Shown piece after piece: positions 10,590 to 22,780 of a DNA stretch of 64,000 nt (within the stretch, counting starts at the first letter, position 1; every line of letters begins with the position of its first letter). Below the pieces are notes generated by a model. That model was not told the DNA's origin. It did not search any database and worked only from the letters and a program-made list of their open reading frames with translations. The stretch is taken from positions 5,169,204-5,233,203 of the forward strand of contig CM055745.1 in assembly GCA_029465975.1 (NCBI GenBank). Reading direction: 5' to 3'. The DNA is from Dallia pectoralis. Its lineage: Eukaryota > Chordata > Actinopteri > Esociformes > Umbridae. Position numbers and translations under genes: made by a program.

Positions 10590-12450
10590 TGTCACAAGTC
10601 GCAACCGTCACAAGTCACAACCGACTCAAGTCACAACCGACACAATCACAACCGACACAATCACAACCGACACAAGTCGCAACCGTCACAAGTCACAACC
10701 GACTCAAGTCACAACCGACACAATCACAACCGACACAAGTCACAACCAACACAAGTCACAACCGACTCAAGAGACAACCGACACAAGTCACAACCGACAC
10801 AAGTCGCAACCAACACAAGTCACAAGTCACAACCGTCACAGGTCACAACCGACTCAAGAGACAACCGACACAAGTCACAACCGACACAAGTCACAACCGA
10901 CACAAATCACAACCGACACAAGTCACAACCGACACAAGTCACAACCGACACAAGTCACAACCGACACAAGTCACAACCAACACAAGTCACAACCGTCACA
11001 GGTCACAACCGACTCAAGTCACAACCGTCACTGGTCACTACAGACACAAGTCACAACCGTCACAAGTCACAACCAACACAAGTCACAACCGACACAAGTC
11101 ACAACCGACACAAGTCACAACCGACACAAGTCACAACCGTCACAAGTCACAACCAACACAAGTCACAACCGTCACAGGTCACAACCGACTCAAGTCACAA
11201 CCGTCACTGGTCACTACAGACACAAGTCACAACCGTCACAAGTCACAACCAACACAAGTCACAACCGACACAAGTCACAACCGACACAAGTCACAACCGA
11301 CACAAGTCACAACCGTCACAAGTCACAACCGACACAAGTCACAACCGTCACAGGTCACAACCGACTCAAGTCACAACCGTCACTGGTCACTACAGACACA
11401 AGTATCAACCGACACAAGTCACAACCGACACAAGTCACAACCGACACAAGTCACAACCGACACAAGTCACAACCGACACAAGTCACAACCGACACAAGTC
11501 ACAACCGACACGAGTCACAACCGACACGAGTCACAACCGACACGAGTCACAACCGACACGAGTCACAACCGACACAAGTCACAGCCGACACAAGTCACAG
11601 CCGACACAAGTCACAACCGTCACAGGTCACTACAGACACAAGTCACAACCGACACAAGTCACAACCGACACAAGTCACAACCGACACAAGTCACAACCGA
11701 CACAAGTCACAACCGACACAAGTCACAACCGTCACAAGTCACAACCAACACAAGTCACAACCGTCACAGGTCACAACCGACACAAGTCACAACCGTCACA
11801 GGTCACTACAGACACAAGTCACAACCGACACAAGTCACAACCGACACAAATCACAACCGACACGAGTGACAACCGACACGAGTCACAACCGACACGAGTC
11901 ACAGCCGACACAAGTCACAGCCGACACAAGTCACAGCCGACACAAGTCACGACCGTCACAGGTCACTACAGACACAGGTCACTACAGACACAAGTCACAA
12001 CCGACACAAGTCACAACCGACACAAGTCACAACCGACACAAGTCACAGCCGACACAAGTATCAACCGACACAAGTCACAACCGTCACAGGTCACTACAGA
12101 CACAAGTCAAAATAAAAACAATTATCAACCGACACAAGTCACAACCGACACAAGTCACAACCGACACAAGTCACAACCGACACAAGTCACAACCGACACA
12201 AGTCACAACCGACACAAGTCACAACCGACACAAGTCACAACCGACACAAGTCACAACCGTCACAACCGACACAAGTCACAACCGTCACAGGTCACAACCG
12301 ACACAAGTCACAACCGACACAAGTCACAACCGACACAAGTCACAACCGACACAAGTCACAACCGACACAAGTCACAACCGACACAAGTCACAACCGACAC
12401 AAGTCACAACCGACACAAGTCACAACCGACACAAGTATCAACCGACACTA
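10590..12450. repeat. 16-bp minisatellite, about 1.9 kb
   Basis: The core unit is CACAACCGACACAAGT, with variants CCGTCACAGGT, CTACAGACACAAGT and CCGACACGAGT. Variants come in repeated blocks, for example the GTCACTGGTCACTACAG module near 11025, 11200 and 11380, which indicates multi-unit duplications. Because 16 bp times 3 is 16 codons, the array stays open in several frames and creates open frames of up to 670 codons. These are not genes: they are low-complexity HNRHKSQPTQVTTDTS repeats with no start context or domain. Confidence 0.97.
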
Positions 12451-13598
12451 GCACAGATAGAACTCCAGATGGCTCATTGGATGTACGAATCTGATGCATC
12501 CGCTTGTTGTCTCCACTTATGTGATGATGCCCAGTGGCCAGGCTGGGAACGGGACCGTCTGCCAGTTCTATCATCAATGAAATGGCTCGTCTCAATAGAG
12601 TTCCTTTTTCCCAGAAGTGCTATGTGAATGCTGTGGTCTACATTTTCTAATCTTTATACTTAGTCAAAGTGTTTAAAGCCGCCTAAAGCCGGCACATCTG
12701 GATGAACCGCCGAAAAGAAAGCACTACTGAAGGACGTCAATTAAGAAGAGGCCCAGCTCCCGGGTGTGTGCTTGTGCAATTGTGGACAACTGAGAATGGA
12801 ACGGAATTGCAAACTACATTGTGCAAAGAATAACTCGTAACTGAGAGTGCTGATGATGATTGAGCGTGGAGGTAGAACTAGACTCAACCCAGTCCATTTT
12901 GATCCAGGTTGGGCCTGTCCTTCATTTTGCGCCGTCCAGTGTGGAAGGGATGGCACAGAGTGGGGCATATCTCACTGGCACGGTGAAGAGATGCTCTCTG
13001 AGGAGCCTCTTTCACGTGACAGAGGCAATAAGCACACCAGAGTTTGTCCCCAAATTCTTGGATCAAAAGCTGTCGGGGGCAGTATAAGGGCCTGCAGGGC
13101 AACTTCAGAGAGAATTGGACTTGCTGTTGTCATTATATAACGGCTCAACTGTGTGTCTTTGTGCCTGTATGCTTTTAAGAATACAAATGGGCAAAGTGCT
13201 TGTGTATGCAGATGCAGCTATAGGAGACGTCAAATCCCAGCATGAATGTCCTTCGCACCAACGAGGGCTTTGGACGTCATGTGATCTGTGTTGCCACACT
13301 ACCCAGTGGGTGTTAAACACCAGAGCCCACAGTCCCAGCTGTCAATGCGTTTAACCGTTTGATGTGTGTGTGGGCAGCAAATACAGAAGTGTCAGACGCA
13401 TGCGACTGTGGTACGGTAGAGCGAGAGAATTCGAGCCACATTGATGTGGGCTTCCTGGTGAAAGGAACTATTTTACAGATTCCAGACGAATGTCTGCTGA
13501 TAGTGGGTCTATTGAAATGGAGGACGGACGACTCCGTTCTGTTCTTGTCCTCATTCATACGCAGCACATGCATTCACACAGATCCCCCCCCTTTCACA
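12451..13598. other. No gene seen
   Basis: Mixed sequence between two large arrays. Short overlapping open frames exist on both strands, but none shows recognisable motifs. Confidence 0.5.
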
Positions 13599-14210
13599 AG
13601 TGGACTGACTACCAATGCACTGAGAGACTGTCCCCCTGCTCCAATACCCATGCAGATCTAGTAGACAGACTACCAATACACTGAGAGACTGTCCCCCTGC
13701 TCCAATAGCCCTGCAGATCTAGTAGACAGACTACCAATGCACTGAGAGACTGTCCCCCTGCTCCAATACCCATGCAGATCTAGTAGACAGACTACCAATG
13801 CACTGAGAGACTGTCCCCCTGCTCCAATACCCATGCAGATCTAGTAGACAGACTACCAATGCACTGAGAGACTGTCCCCCTGCTCCAATACCCATGCAGA
13901 TCTAGTAGACAGACTACCAATGCACTGAGAGACTGTCCCCTGCTCCAATACCCATGCAGATCTAGTAGACAGACTACCAATGCACTGAGAGACTGTCCCC
14001 CTGCTCCAATACCCATGCAGATCTAGTAGACAGACTACCAATGCACTGAGAGACTGTCCCCCTGCTCCAATACCCATGCAGATCTAGTAGACAGACTACC
14101 AATGCACTGAGAGACTGTCCCCCTGCTCCAATACCCATGCAGATCTAGTAGACAGACTACCAATGCACTGAGAGACTGTCCCCCTGCTCCAATACCCATG
14201 CAGATCTAGT

Positions 14211-15560
14211 AGACAGACTACCAATGCCCTGAGAGACTGTCTCCCTGCCCCAATACCCATGCAGATCTAGTAGACAGACTACCAATGCACCGAGAGACTG
14301 TCTCCCTGCTCCAATACCCATGCAGATGTAGTAGATAGACTACCAATACACTGACAGACTGCCCCCCTGCTCCAATACCCATGCAGATCTAGTAGGCAGT
14401 CAACCAATACACTGACAGACTGTCCCCCTGCTCCAATACCCATGCAGATCTAGTAGGCAGTCAACCAATACACTGAGAGACTGTCTCCCTGCTCCAATAG
14501 CCCTGCAGATCTAGTAGACAGTCTACCAAAAATTGAGAGACTGTCTTCCTGCTCCAATACCCATGCAGATCTAGTAGACAGACTACCAATACACAGAGAT
14601 ACTGTCTTCCTGCTCCAATAGCCCAGCTGATCTAGTAGACAGACTACCAATACACTGAGAGACTGTCCCCCTGCTCCAATAGCCCTGCAGATTGAGTAGA
14701 CAGACTACCAATACACGAGAGACTGTCTCCCTGCTCCAATAGCCCAGCAGATCTAGTAGGCAGACTACCAATACACTGAGAGACTGTCCCCCTGCTCCAA
14801 TAGCCCTGCAGATTGAGTAGACAGACTACCAATACACAGAGAGACTGTCCCCCTGCTCCAATAGCCCAGCTGATCTAGTAGACAGACTACCAATACACGA
14901 GAGATACTGTCTCCCTGCTCCAATAGCCCAGCTGATCTAGTAGACAGACTACCAATACACTGAGAGACTGTCCCCCTGCTCCAATAGCCCAGCTGATCTA
15001 GTAGACAGACTACCAATACACGAGAGACTGTCTCCCTGCGCCAATAGCCCAGCAGATCTAGTAGACAGACTACCAATACACGAGAGACTGTCTCCCTGCG
15101 CCAATAGCCCAGCAGATCTAGTAGGCAGACTACCAATACACAGAGAGACTGTCCCCCTGCTCCAATAGCCCTGCAGATTGAGTAGACAGACTACCAATAC
15201 ACAGAGAGACTGTCCCCCTGCTCCAATAGCCCAGCAGATCTAGTAGGCAGACTACCAATACACAGAGAGACTGTCCCCCTGCTCCAATAGCCCAGCAGAT
15301 CTAGTAGGCAGACTACCAATACACAGAGAGACTGTCCCCCTGCTCCAATAGCCCAGCAGATCTAGTAGGCAGACTACCAATACACAGAGAGACTGTCCCC
15401 CTGCTCCAATAGCCCAGCAGATCTAGTAGACAGACTACCAATACACGAGAGACTGTCTCCCTGCGCCAATAGCCCTGCAGATGTAGTAGACAGACTACCA
15501 ATACACAGAGAGACTGTCCCCCTGCTCCAATAGCACTGCAGATGTAGTAGACAAGACTAC
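14211..15560. repeat. Higher-order block, copy 1, within the 61-bp array
   Basis: The succession of unit variants here recurs at 15734-16962: CAATGCCCTGAGAG with CTGCCCC, then CAATGCACCGAG, GATAGACTACC, CTGACAGACTGCCCCCC, the CAAAAATTGAG unit and the paired CGAGAGACTG-TCTCCCTGCGCC units. The offset falls from about 1523 to 1462 to 1402 bp along the block, that is, by one 61-bp unit at a time. Confidence 0.85.
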
Positions 15561-15733
15561 CAATACACAGAGAGACTGTCCCCCTGCTCCAATAGCCCTG
15601 CAGATTGAGTAGACAGACTACCAATACACTGAGAGACTGTCCCCCTGCTCCAATAGCCCTGCAGATGTAGTAGACAAGACTACCAATACACAGAGAGACT
15701 GTCCCCCTGCTCCAATAGCCCAGCAGATCTAGT

Positions 15734-16962
15734 AGACAGACTACCAATGCCCTGAGAGACTGTCTCCCTGCCCCAATACCCATGCAGATCTAGTAGACAG
15801 ACTACCAATGCACCGAGAGACTGTCTCCCTGCTCCAATACCCATGCAGATGTAGTAGATAGACTACCAATACACTGACAGACTGCCCCCCTGCTCCAATA
15901 CCCATGCAGATCTAGTAGGCAGTCAACCAATACACTGAGAGACTGTCTCCCTGCTCCAATAGCCCTGCAGATCTAGTAGACAGTCTACCAATACACTGAG
16001 AGACTGTCTCCCTGCTCCAATAGCCCTGCAGATCTAGTAGACAGTCTACCAAAAATTGAGAGACTGTCTTCCTGCTCCAATACCCATGCAGATCTAGTAG
16101 ACAGACTACCAATACACTGAGAGACTGTCCCCCTGCTCCAATACCCCTGCAGATCTAGTAGACAGACTACCAATACACTGAGAGACTGTCCCCCTGCTCC
16201 AATAGCCCTGCAGATTGAGTAGACAGACTACCAATACACAGAGAGACTGTCCCCCTGCTCCAATAGCCCAGCTGATCTAGTAGACAGACTACCAATACAC
16301 GAGAGATACTGTCTCCCTGCTCCAATAGCCCAGCTGATCTAGTAGACAGACTACCAATACACTGAGAGACTGTCCCCCTGCTCCAATAGCCCAGCTGATC
16401 TAGTAGACAGACTACCAATACACGAGAGACTGTCTCCCTGCGCCAATAGCCCAGCAGATCTAGTAGACAGACTACCAATACACGAGAGACTGTCTCCCTG
16501 CGCCAATAGCCCAGCAGATCTAGTAGGCAGACTACCAATACACAGAGAGACTGTCCCCCTGCTCCAATAGCCCTGCAGATTGAGTAGACAGACTACCAAT
16601 ACACAGAGAGACTGTCCCCCTGCTCCAATAGCCCAGCAGATCTAGTAGGCAGACTACCAATACACAGAGAGACTGTCCCCCTGCTCCAATAGCCCAGCAG
16701 ATCTAGTAGGCAGACTACCAATACACAGAGAGACTGTCCCCCTGCTCCAATAGCCCAGCAGATCTAGTAGGCAGACTACCAATACACAGAGAGACTGTCC
16801 CCCTGCTCCAATAGCCCCGCAGATCTAGTAGACAGACTACCAATACACGAGAGACTGTCTCCCTGCGCCAATAGCCCTGCAGATGTAGTAGACAGACTAC
16901 CAATACACAGAGAGACTGTCCCCCTGCTCCAATAGCACTGCAGATGTAGTAGACAAGACTAC
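15734..16962. repeat. Higher-order block, copy 2, within the 61-bp array
   Basis: Second copy of the block at 14211-15560 with the same order of diagnostic variants. It is shorter by about two units, so single units were lost (or gained in copy 1) after the block duplicated. Confidence 0.85.
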
Positions 16963-19900
16963 CAATACACAGAGAGACTGTCCCCCTGCCCCAATAGCCC
17001 TGCTAGACAGACTACCAATACACTGAGAGACTGATCCAATAGCCCTGCAGATGTAGACAAGACTACCAATACACAGAGAGACTGTCCCCCTGCTCCAATA
17101 GCCCAGCAGATCTAGTAGGCAGACTACCAATACACAGAGAGACTGTCCCCCTGCTCCAATAGCCCAGCAGATCTAGTAGGCAGACTACCAATACACAGAG
17201 AGACTGTCCCCCTGCTCCAATAGCACTGCAGATGTAGTAGACAGACTACCAATACACAGAGAGACTGTCCCCCTGCTCCAATAGCACTGCAGATGTAGTA
17301 GGCAGACTACCAATACACAGAGAGACTGTCCCCCTGCTCCAATAGCACTGCAGATGTAGTAGGCAGACTACCAATACACAGAGAGACTGTCCCCCTGCTC
17401 CAATAGCCCAGCTGATCTAGTAGGCAGACTACCAATACACAGAGAGACTGTCCCCCTGCTCCAATAGCCCTGCAGATGTAGTAGACAGACTACCAATACA
17501 CAGAGAGACTGTCCCCCTGCTCCAATAGCCCAGCAGATCTAGTAGGCAGACTACCAATACACAGAGAGACTGTCCCCCTGCTCCAATAGCCCTGCAGATG
17601 TAGTAGACAGACTACCAATACACAGAGAGACTGTCCCCCTGCTCCAATAGCACTGCAGATGTAGTAGACAGACTACCAATACACAGAGAGACTGTCCCCC
17701 TGCTCCAATAGCACTGCAGATGTAGTAGACAGACTACCAATACACAGAGAGACTGTCCCCCTGCTCCAATAGCACTGCAGATGTAGTAGACAGACTACCA
17801 ATACACAGAGAGACTGTCCCCCTGCTCCAATAGCACTGCAGATGTAGTAGACAGACTACCAATACACAGAGAGACTGTCCCCCTGCTCCAATAGCACTGC
17901 AGATGTAGTAGACAGACTACCAATACACAGAGAGACTGTCCCCTGCTCCAATAGCACTGCAGATGTAGTAGACAGACTACCAATACACAGAGAGACTGTC
18001 CCCCTGCTCCAATAGCACTGCAGATGTAGTAGACAGACTACCAATACACAGAGAGACTGTCCCCCTGCTCCAATAGCCCTGCAGATGTAGTAGACAGACT
18101 ACCAATACACAGAGAGACTGTCCCCCTGCTCCAATAGCACTGCAGATGTAGTAGACAGACTACCAATACACAGAGAGACTGTCCCCCTGCTCCAATAGCC
18201 CTGCAGATGTAGTAGACAGACTACCAATACACAGAGAGACTGTCCCCCTGCTCCAATAGCACTGCAGATGTAGTAGACAGACTACCAATACACAGAGAGA
18301 CTGTCCCCCTGCTCCAATAGCACTGCAGTAGACAGATGTAGCACTGCAGAGTAGACAGACTACCAATACACAGAGAGACTGTCCCCCTGCTCCAATAGCA
18401 CTGCAGATGTAGTAGACAGACTACCAATACACAGAGAGACTGTCCCCCTGCTCCAATAGCACTGCAGATGTAGTAGACAGACTACCAATACACAGAGCTC
18501 CAATAGACTGTCCCCCTGCTCCAATAGCACTGCAGATGTAGTAGACAGACAGACTACCAATACACAGATGTAGAGAGACTGTCCCCCTGCTCCAATAGCC
18601 CAGCAGATCTAGTAGGCAGACTACCAATACACTGAGAGACTGTCCCCCTGCTCCAATAGCCCAGCTGATGTAGTAGACAGACTACCAATACACAGAGAGA
18701 CTGTCCCCCTGCTCCAATAGCCCAGCAGATGTAGTAGACAGACTACCAATACACAGAGAGACTGTCCCCCTGCTCCAATAGCCCAGCAGATATAGTAGAC
18801 AGACTACCAATGCACAGAGAGACTGTCCCCCTGCTCCAATAGCACTGCAGATGTAGTAGACAGACTACCAATACACAGAGAGACTGTCCCCCTGCTCCAA
18901 TAGCACTGCAGATGTAGTAGACAGACTACCAATACACAGAGAGACTGTCCCCCTGCTCCAATAGCCCAGCAGATCTAGTAGACAGACTACCAATGCACAG
19001 AGAGACTGTCCCCCTGCTCCAATAGCACTGCAGATGTAGTAGACAGACTACCAATACACAGAGAGACTGTCCCCCTGCTCCAATAGCCCTGCAGATGTAG
19101 TAGACAGACTACCAATACACAGAGAGACTGTCCCCCTGCTCCAATAGCACTGCAGATGTAGTAGACAGACTACCAATACACTGAGAGACTGTCCCCCTGC
19201 TCCAATAGCACTGCAGATGTAGTAGACAGACTACCAATACACAGAGAGACTGTCCCCCTGCTCCAATAGCACTGCAGATTGAGTAGACAGACTACCAATA
19301 CACAGAGAGACTGTCCCCCTGCTCCAATAGCCCAGCAGATCTAGTAGGCAGACTACCAATACACAGAGAGACTGTCCCCCTGCTCCAATAGCCCTGCTGA
19401 TCTAGTAGACAGACTACCAATACACAGAGAGACTGTCCCCCTGCTCCAATAGCCCAGCAGATGTAGTAGACAGACTACCAATACACAGAGAGACTGTCCC
19501 CCTGCTCCAATAGCCCAGCAGATGTAGTAGACAGACTACCAATACACAGAGAGACTGTCCCCCTGCTCCAATAGCCCAGCAGATGTAGTAGACAGACTAC
19601 CAATACACAGAGAGACTGTCCCCCTGCTCCAATAGCCCTGCAGATTGAGTAGACAGACTACCAATACACGAGAGACTGTCTCCCTGCGCCAATAGCCCTG
19701 CAGATGTAGTAGACAGACTACCAATACACAGAGAGACTGTCCCCCTGCTCCAATAGCCCTGCAGATGTAGTAGACAGACTACCAATACACAGAGAGACTG
19801 TCCCCCTGCTCCAATAGCACTGCAGATGTAGTAGACAGACTACCAATACACAGAGAGACTGTCCCCCTGCTCCAATAGCACTGCAGATCTAGTAGACAGA

Positions 19901-22100
19901 CTACCAATACACAGAGAGACTGTCCCCCTGCTCCAATAGCCCAGCAGATCTAGTAGGCAGACTACCAATACACAGAGAGACTGTCCCCCTGCTCCAATAG
20001 CCCAGCTGATCTAGTAGACAGACTACCAATACACGAGAGATACTGTCTCCCTGCTCCAATAGCCCAGCTGATCTAGTAGGCAGACTACCAATACACAGAG
20101 AGACTGTCCCCCTGCTCCAATAGCCCAGCTGATCTAGTAGACAGACTACCAATACACAGAGAGACTGTCCCCCTGCTCCAATAGCACTGCAGATGTAGTA
20201 GACTGACTACCAATACACAGAGAGACTGTCCCCCTGCTCCAATAGCCCAGCTGATCTAGTAGACAGACTACCAATACACAGAGAGACTGTCCCCCTGCTC
20301 CAATAGCCCTGCAGATGTAGTAGACCGACTACCAATACACAGAGAGACTGTCCCCCTGCTCCAATAGCCCTGCAGATGTAGTAGACAGACTACCAATACA
20401 CAGAGAGACTGTCCCCCTGCTCCAATAGCCCTGCAGATGTAGTAGACAGACTACCAATACACAGAGAGACTGTCCCCCTGCTCCAATAGCCCTGCAGATG
20501 TAGTAGACAGACTACCAATACACAGAGAGACTGTCCCCCTGCTCCAATAGCACTGCAGATGTAGTAGACAGACTACCAATACACAGAGAGACTGTCCCCC
20601 TGCTCCAATAGCACTGCAGATGTAGTAGACTGACTACCAATACACAGAGAGACTGTCCCCCTGCTCCAATAGCACTGCAGATGTAGTAGACAGACTACCA
20701 ATACACAGAGAGACTGTCCCCCTGCTCCAATAGCACTGCAGATGTAGTAGACAAGACTACCAATACACAGAGAGACTGTCCCCCTGCTCCAATAGCACTG
20801 CAGATGTAGTAGACAGACTACCAATACACAGAGAGACTGTCCCCCTGCTCCAATAGCCCTGCAGATTGAGTAGACAGACTACCAATACACAGAGAGACTG
20901 TCCCCCTGCTCCAATAGCCCAGCTGATCTAGTAGACAGACTACCAATACACAGAGAGACTGTCCCCCTGCTCCAATAGCACTGCAGATGTAGTAGACAGA
21001 CTACTATTGCAACAATGTTAGATCAGAAAGTGGGTTGTGGTCTCTCACTACGTTTAGAACAGGATCTGATGTACTGTATCCTAGTCTTCCATTTAAAATA
21101 TTCACCTCCTACAAGTCATCATCCTACAACCCCCCAACCCCCCCCCCACACACACACACACAGAGGGGGCGGGGGGGCTGTGTGCAGAGAGGTCAGACAC
21201 CTGTTGTATAGTTCATGTATCCATGAGGCCAGCGTTATTTGTGTCTGCCGTATTGACAGACATGCTCGTCTCATACAGGATGGAAGTGAGGGGGCGATAC
21301 AGAGTCAGGGGTCTGGTGTTCATGCCTTGTCCTGTTTTACGTCGTCCTCAGTGCCTGTGTTCTGAGATAGGTGGAGGGGTCAGCGATTTAGAACACCCAC
21401 TTATTTATCTACTGCCAGAAACAGAGAGCTGCCTTGATTTCCTTCATTTCGTATGAAATGCAGCTGGCGACGTGCCGAATGCAAAGGTGATGCTAACTGC
21501 CCACAGATTTGCTCTATTTGAAATACTAGTGTCTCCGCTTGTGCTCTGAAGGGTCTTTTTCCGCGAGGCTCTGCTGTCGCCCAAGAGAGGGCGAAGTGTC
21601 TCCACTGGTCTAATCCAGTGCCAGCATGTCCTTTACTGGATCTATGTCCTCTAATCATGAGAATCACTCCCTGCTGTTTTATCCTCCGACATTCTTTCAT
21701 CATAACTCAGACACCCACTTCTTATTTTCCTCAGACTACTCACTTCCTGTTAAGCCTCGAGAAAACCTTTTGAAAGTAGCGTAATCCTTTTGAGGGGTGG
21801 ATATAGCGCCACGTTCAACCAGCCCCCTTCTGGCATATCTGAGGTGACAGCGAGGTGGAGGAACAAAGACGCTGTCTGCTTTAAAACACACAAACACCAA
21901 AGAGCTGAGGTTTTAGGCTGACGCCTCACATGCCCAGAAGAGAAACTCAATTATTCAGTTCCTCAATAAAAAATGGCCTCGTCACACTAATCATTTAACC
22001 CGCCAGATGAATACATTAATACCGTAATGTCTGCATTATGTCTGTGGTATTTATATGTACAAATATAGCCTTCTTTAGATCAATAGAAGGCATTTTTTTC

Positions 22101-22212
22101 TGTGTGTGTGCGTGTGCGCGTGTGTGTGTGTGTGCGCGCATGTGTGCGTGTGTGTGTGTGCGCGTGTGTGTGTGCGCGCATGTGTGCGCGTGTGTGTGTG
22201 CTCACATGTGTG
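22101..22212. repeat. TG/CG alternating purine-pyrimidine tract
   Basis: About 110 bp of TG with CG interruptions (TGTGTGCGCGCATGTGTGCG), strictly alternating over long parts and therefore prone to Z-DNA. Confidence 0.93.
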
Positions 22213-22227
22213 TCTTCACCGTCCCCT

Positions 22228-22300
22228 GCCCACGTGTAGGGCTCAGCTGGCCTTTGAATAGTGATGCATTAGTTCCTGATAATGAGAAATCTCCCGATTC
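22228..22300 (+). repeat. Dispersed repeat pair, copy 1
   Basis: GTGTAGGGCTC, GGCCTTTGAATAG, ATGCATTAGTTCCTGATAAT and GAGAA align with 25243-25310. Both copies lie just downstream of a TG tract, so the TG tract may belong to the repeat. Confidence 0.6.
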
Positions 22301-22602
22301 TCTATGCTCACCTTCACAGAGGCCGGCTACAGTAACTGCACTGTCAAGAGTAAACGCTGCTGGCATATCCACAGCGTTGGCTAATGGGGTTGGGGTCAGG
22401 TTAATGCATAGGGAAGGGGGCGGGGTTTCCGCGAGGGGGGCCGTCAATCACACCTAAGCCTCTACAGTGCTGACGAGATCCTCTTGTTAGTCCAGAGTGC
22501 AATCAATCATTTAAAAGTGCCCTCACTCTGTGACTGCAGCTTCAATCACCGCAGTGACTTATAAGGCAGACTGAGCCCAGGGTGATTCTCAATCATATGC
22601 CA

Positions 22603-22645
22603 GGCCAGCCAACCAGTCAGTCAGTCAGCCAGCCAGCCAGCCAGT
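22603..22645. repeat. Tetranucleotide run (CAGT/CAGC)
   Basis: CAGTCAGTCAGTCAGCCAGC-type 4-bp repeats, about ten units. Confidence 0.9.
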
Positions 22646-22780
22646 TAGGTGCCCAGGCTGACAGTGGAGCTGTAGTCCACCTGCCTCTCACTGATGTCTG
22701 AAATGATTTCATGACTCATTCATCCTCATAGTTTCTCCTCCTAAACTGACCTGGTTATTTATAATCTACGCTGTATAATG

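Larger units (their letters stand above)
13599..21004. repeat. Giant 61-bp minisatellite, about 120 copies (7.4 kb)
   Basis: Each unit contains GACTACCAATACACAGAGAG, ACTGTCCCCCTGCTCCAATA and GCAGATGTAGTAGACA. Variant families are zoned. The left end (13600-14290) has CAATGCACTGAG with CCCATGCAGATCTAG. The middle is mixed (GCCCAGCTGATCTAG, GCGCCAATAGCCC). The right part (17220-21000) is dominated by AGCACTGCAGATGTAG. Scrambled or partial units occur at 17000-17060, 18320-18360 and 18495-18580. Because 61 is not a multiple of 3, the 60-156-codon minus-strand open frames (LEQGDSLSVYW-like) are artefacts. Confidence 0.98.
21005..22780. other. No gene seen; contains simple repeats
   Basis: Includes a C/A-rich and G-rich patch (21128-21178), a TG tract (22101-22212), a GTCA/GCCA tetranucleotide run (22603-22645) and one member of a dispersed pair (22228-22300). 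No exon could be supported. Confidence 0.5.

Noticed and set aside
10409..12627. Open frames of 486, 670 and 253 codons that look like a large repetitive protein
   Set aside because: They are the 16-bp minisatellite read in different frames. Several frames are open at once, the peptide is a simple repeat, and there is no domain, signal or splice context.
13599..21004. CRISPR-like array
   Set aside because: The units are contiguous with no unique spacers, 61 bp long and lie in a vertebrate intron. The same applies to all other arrays here.
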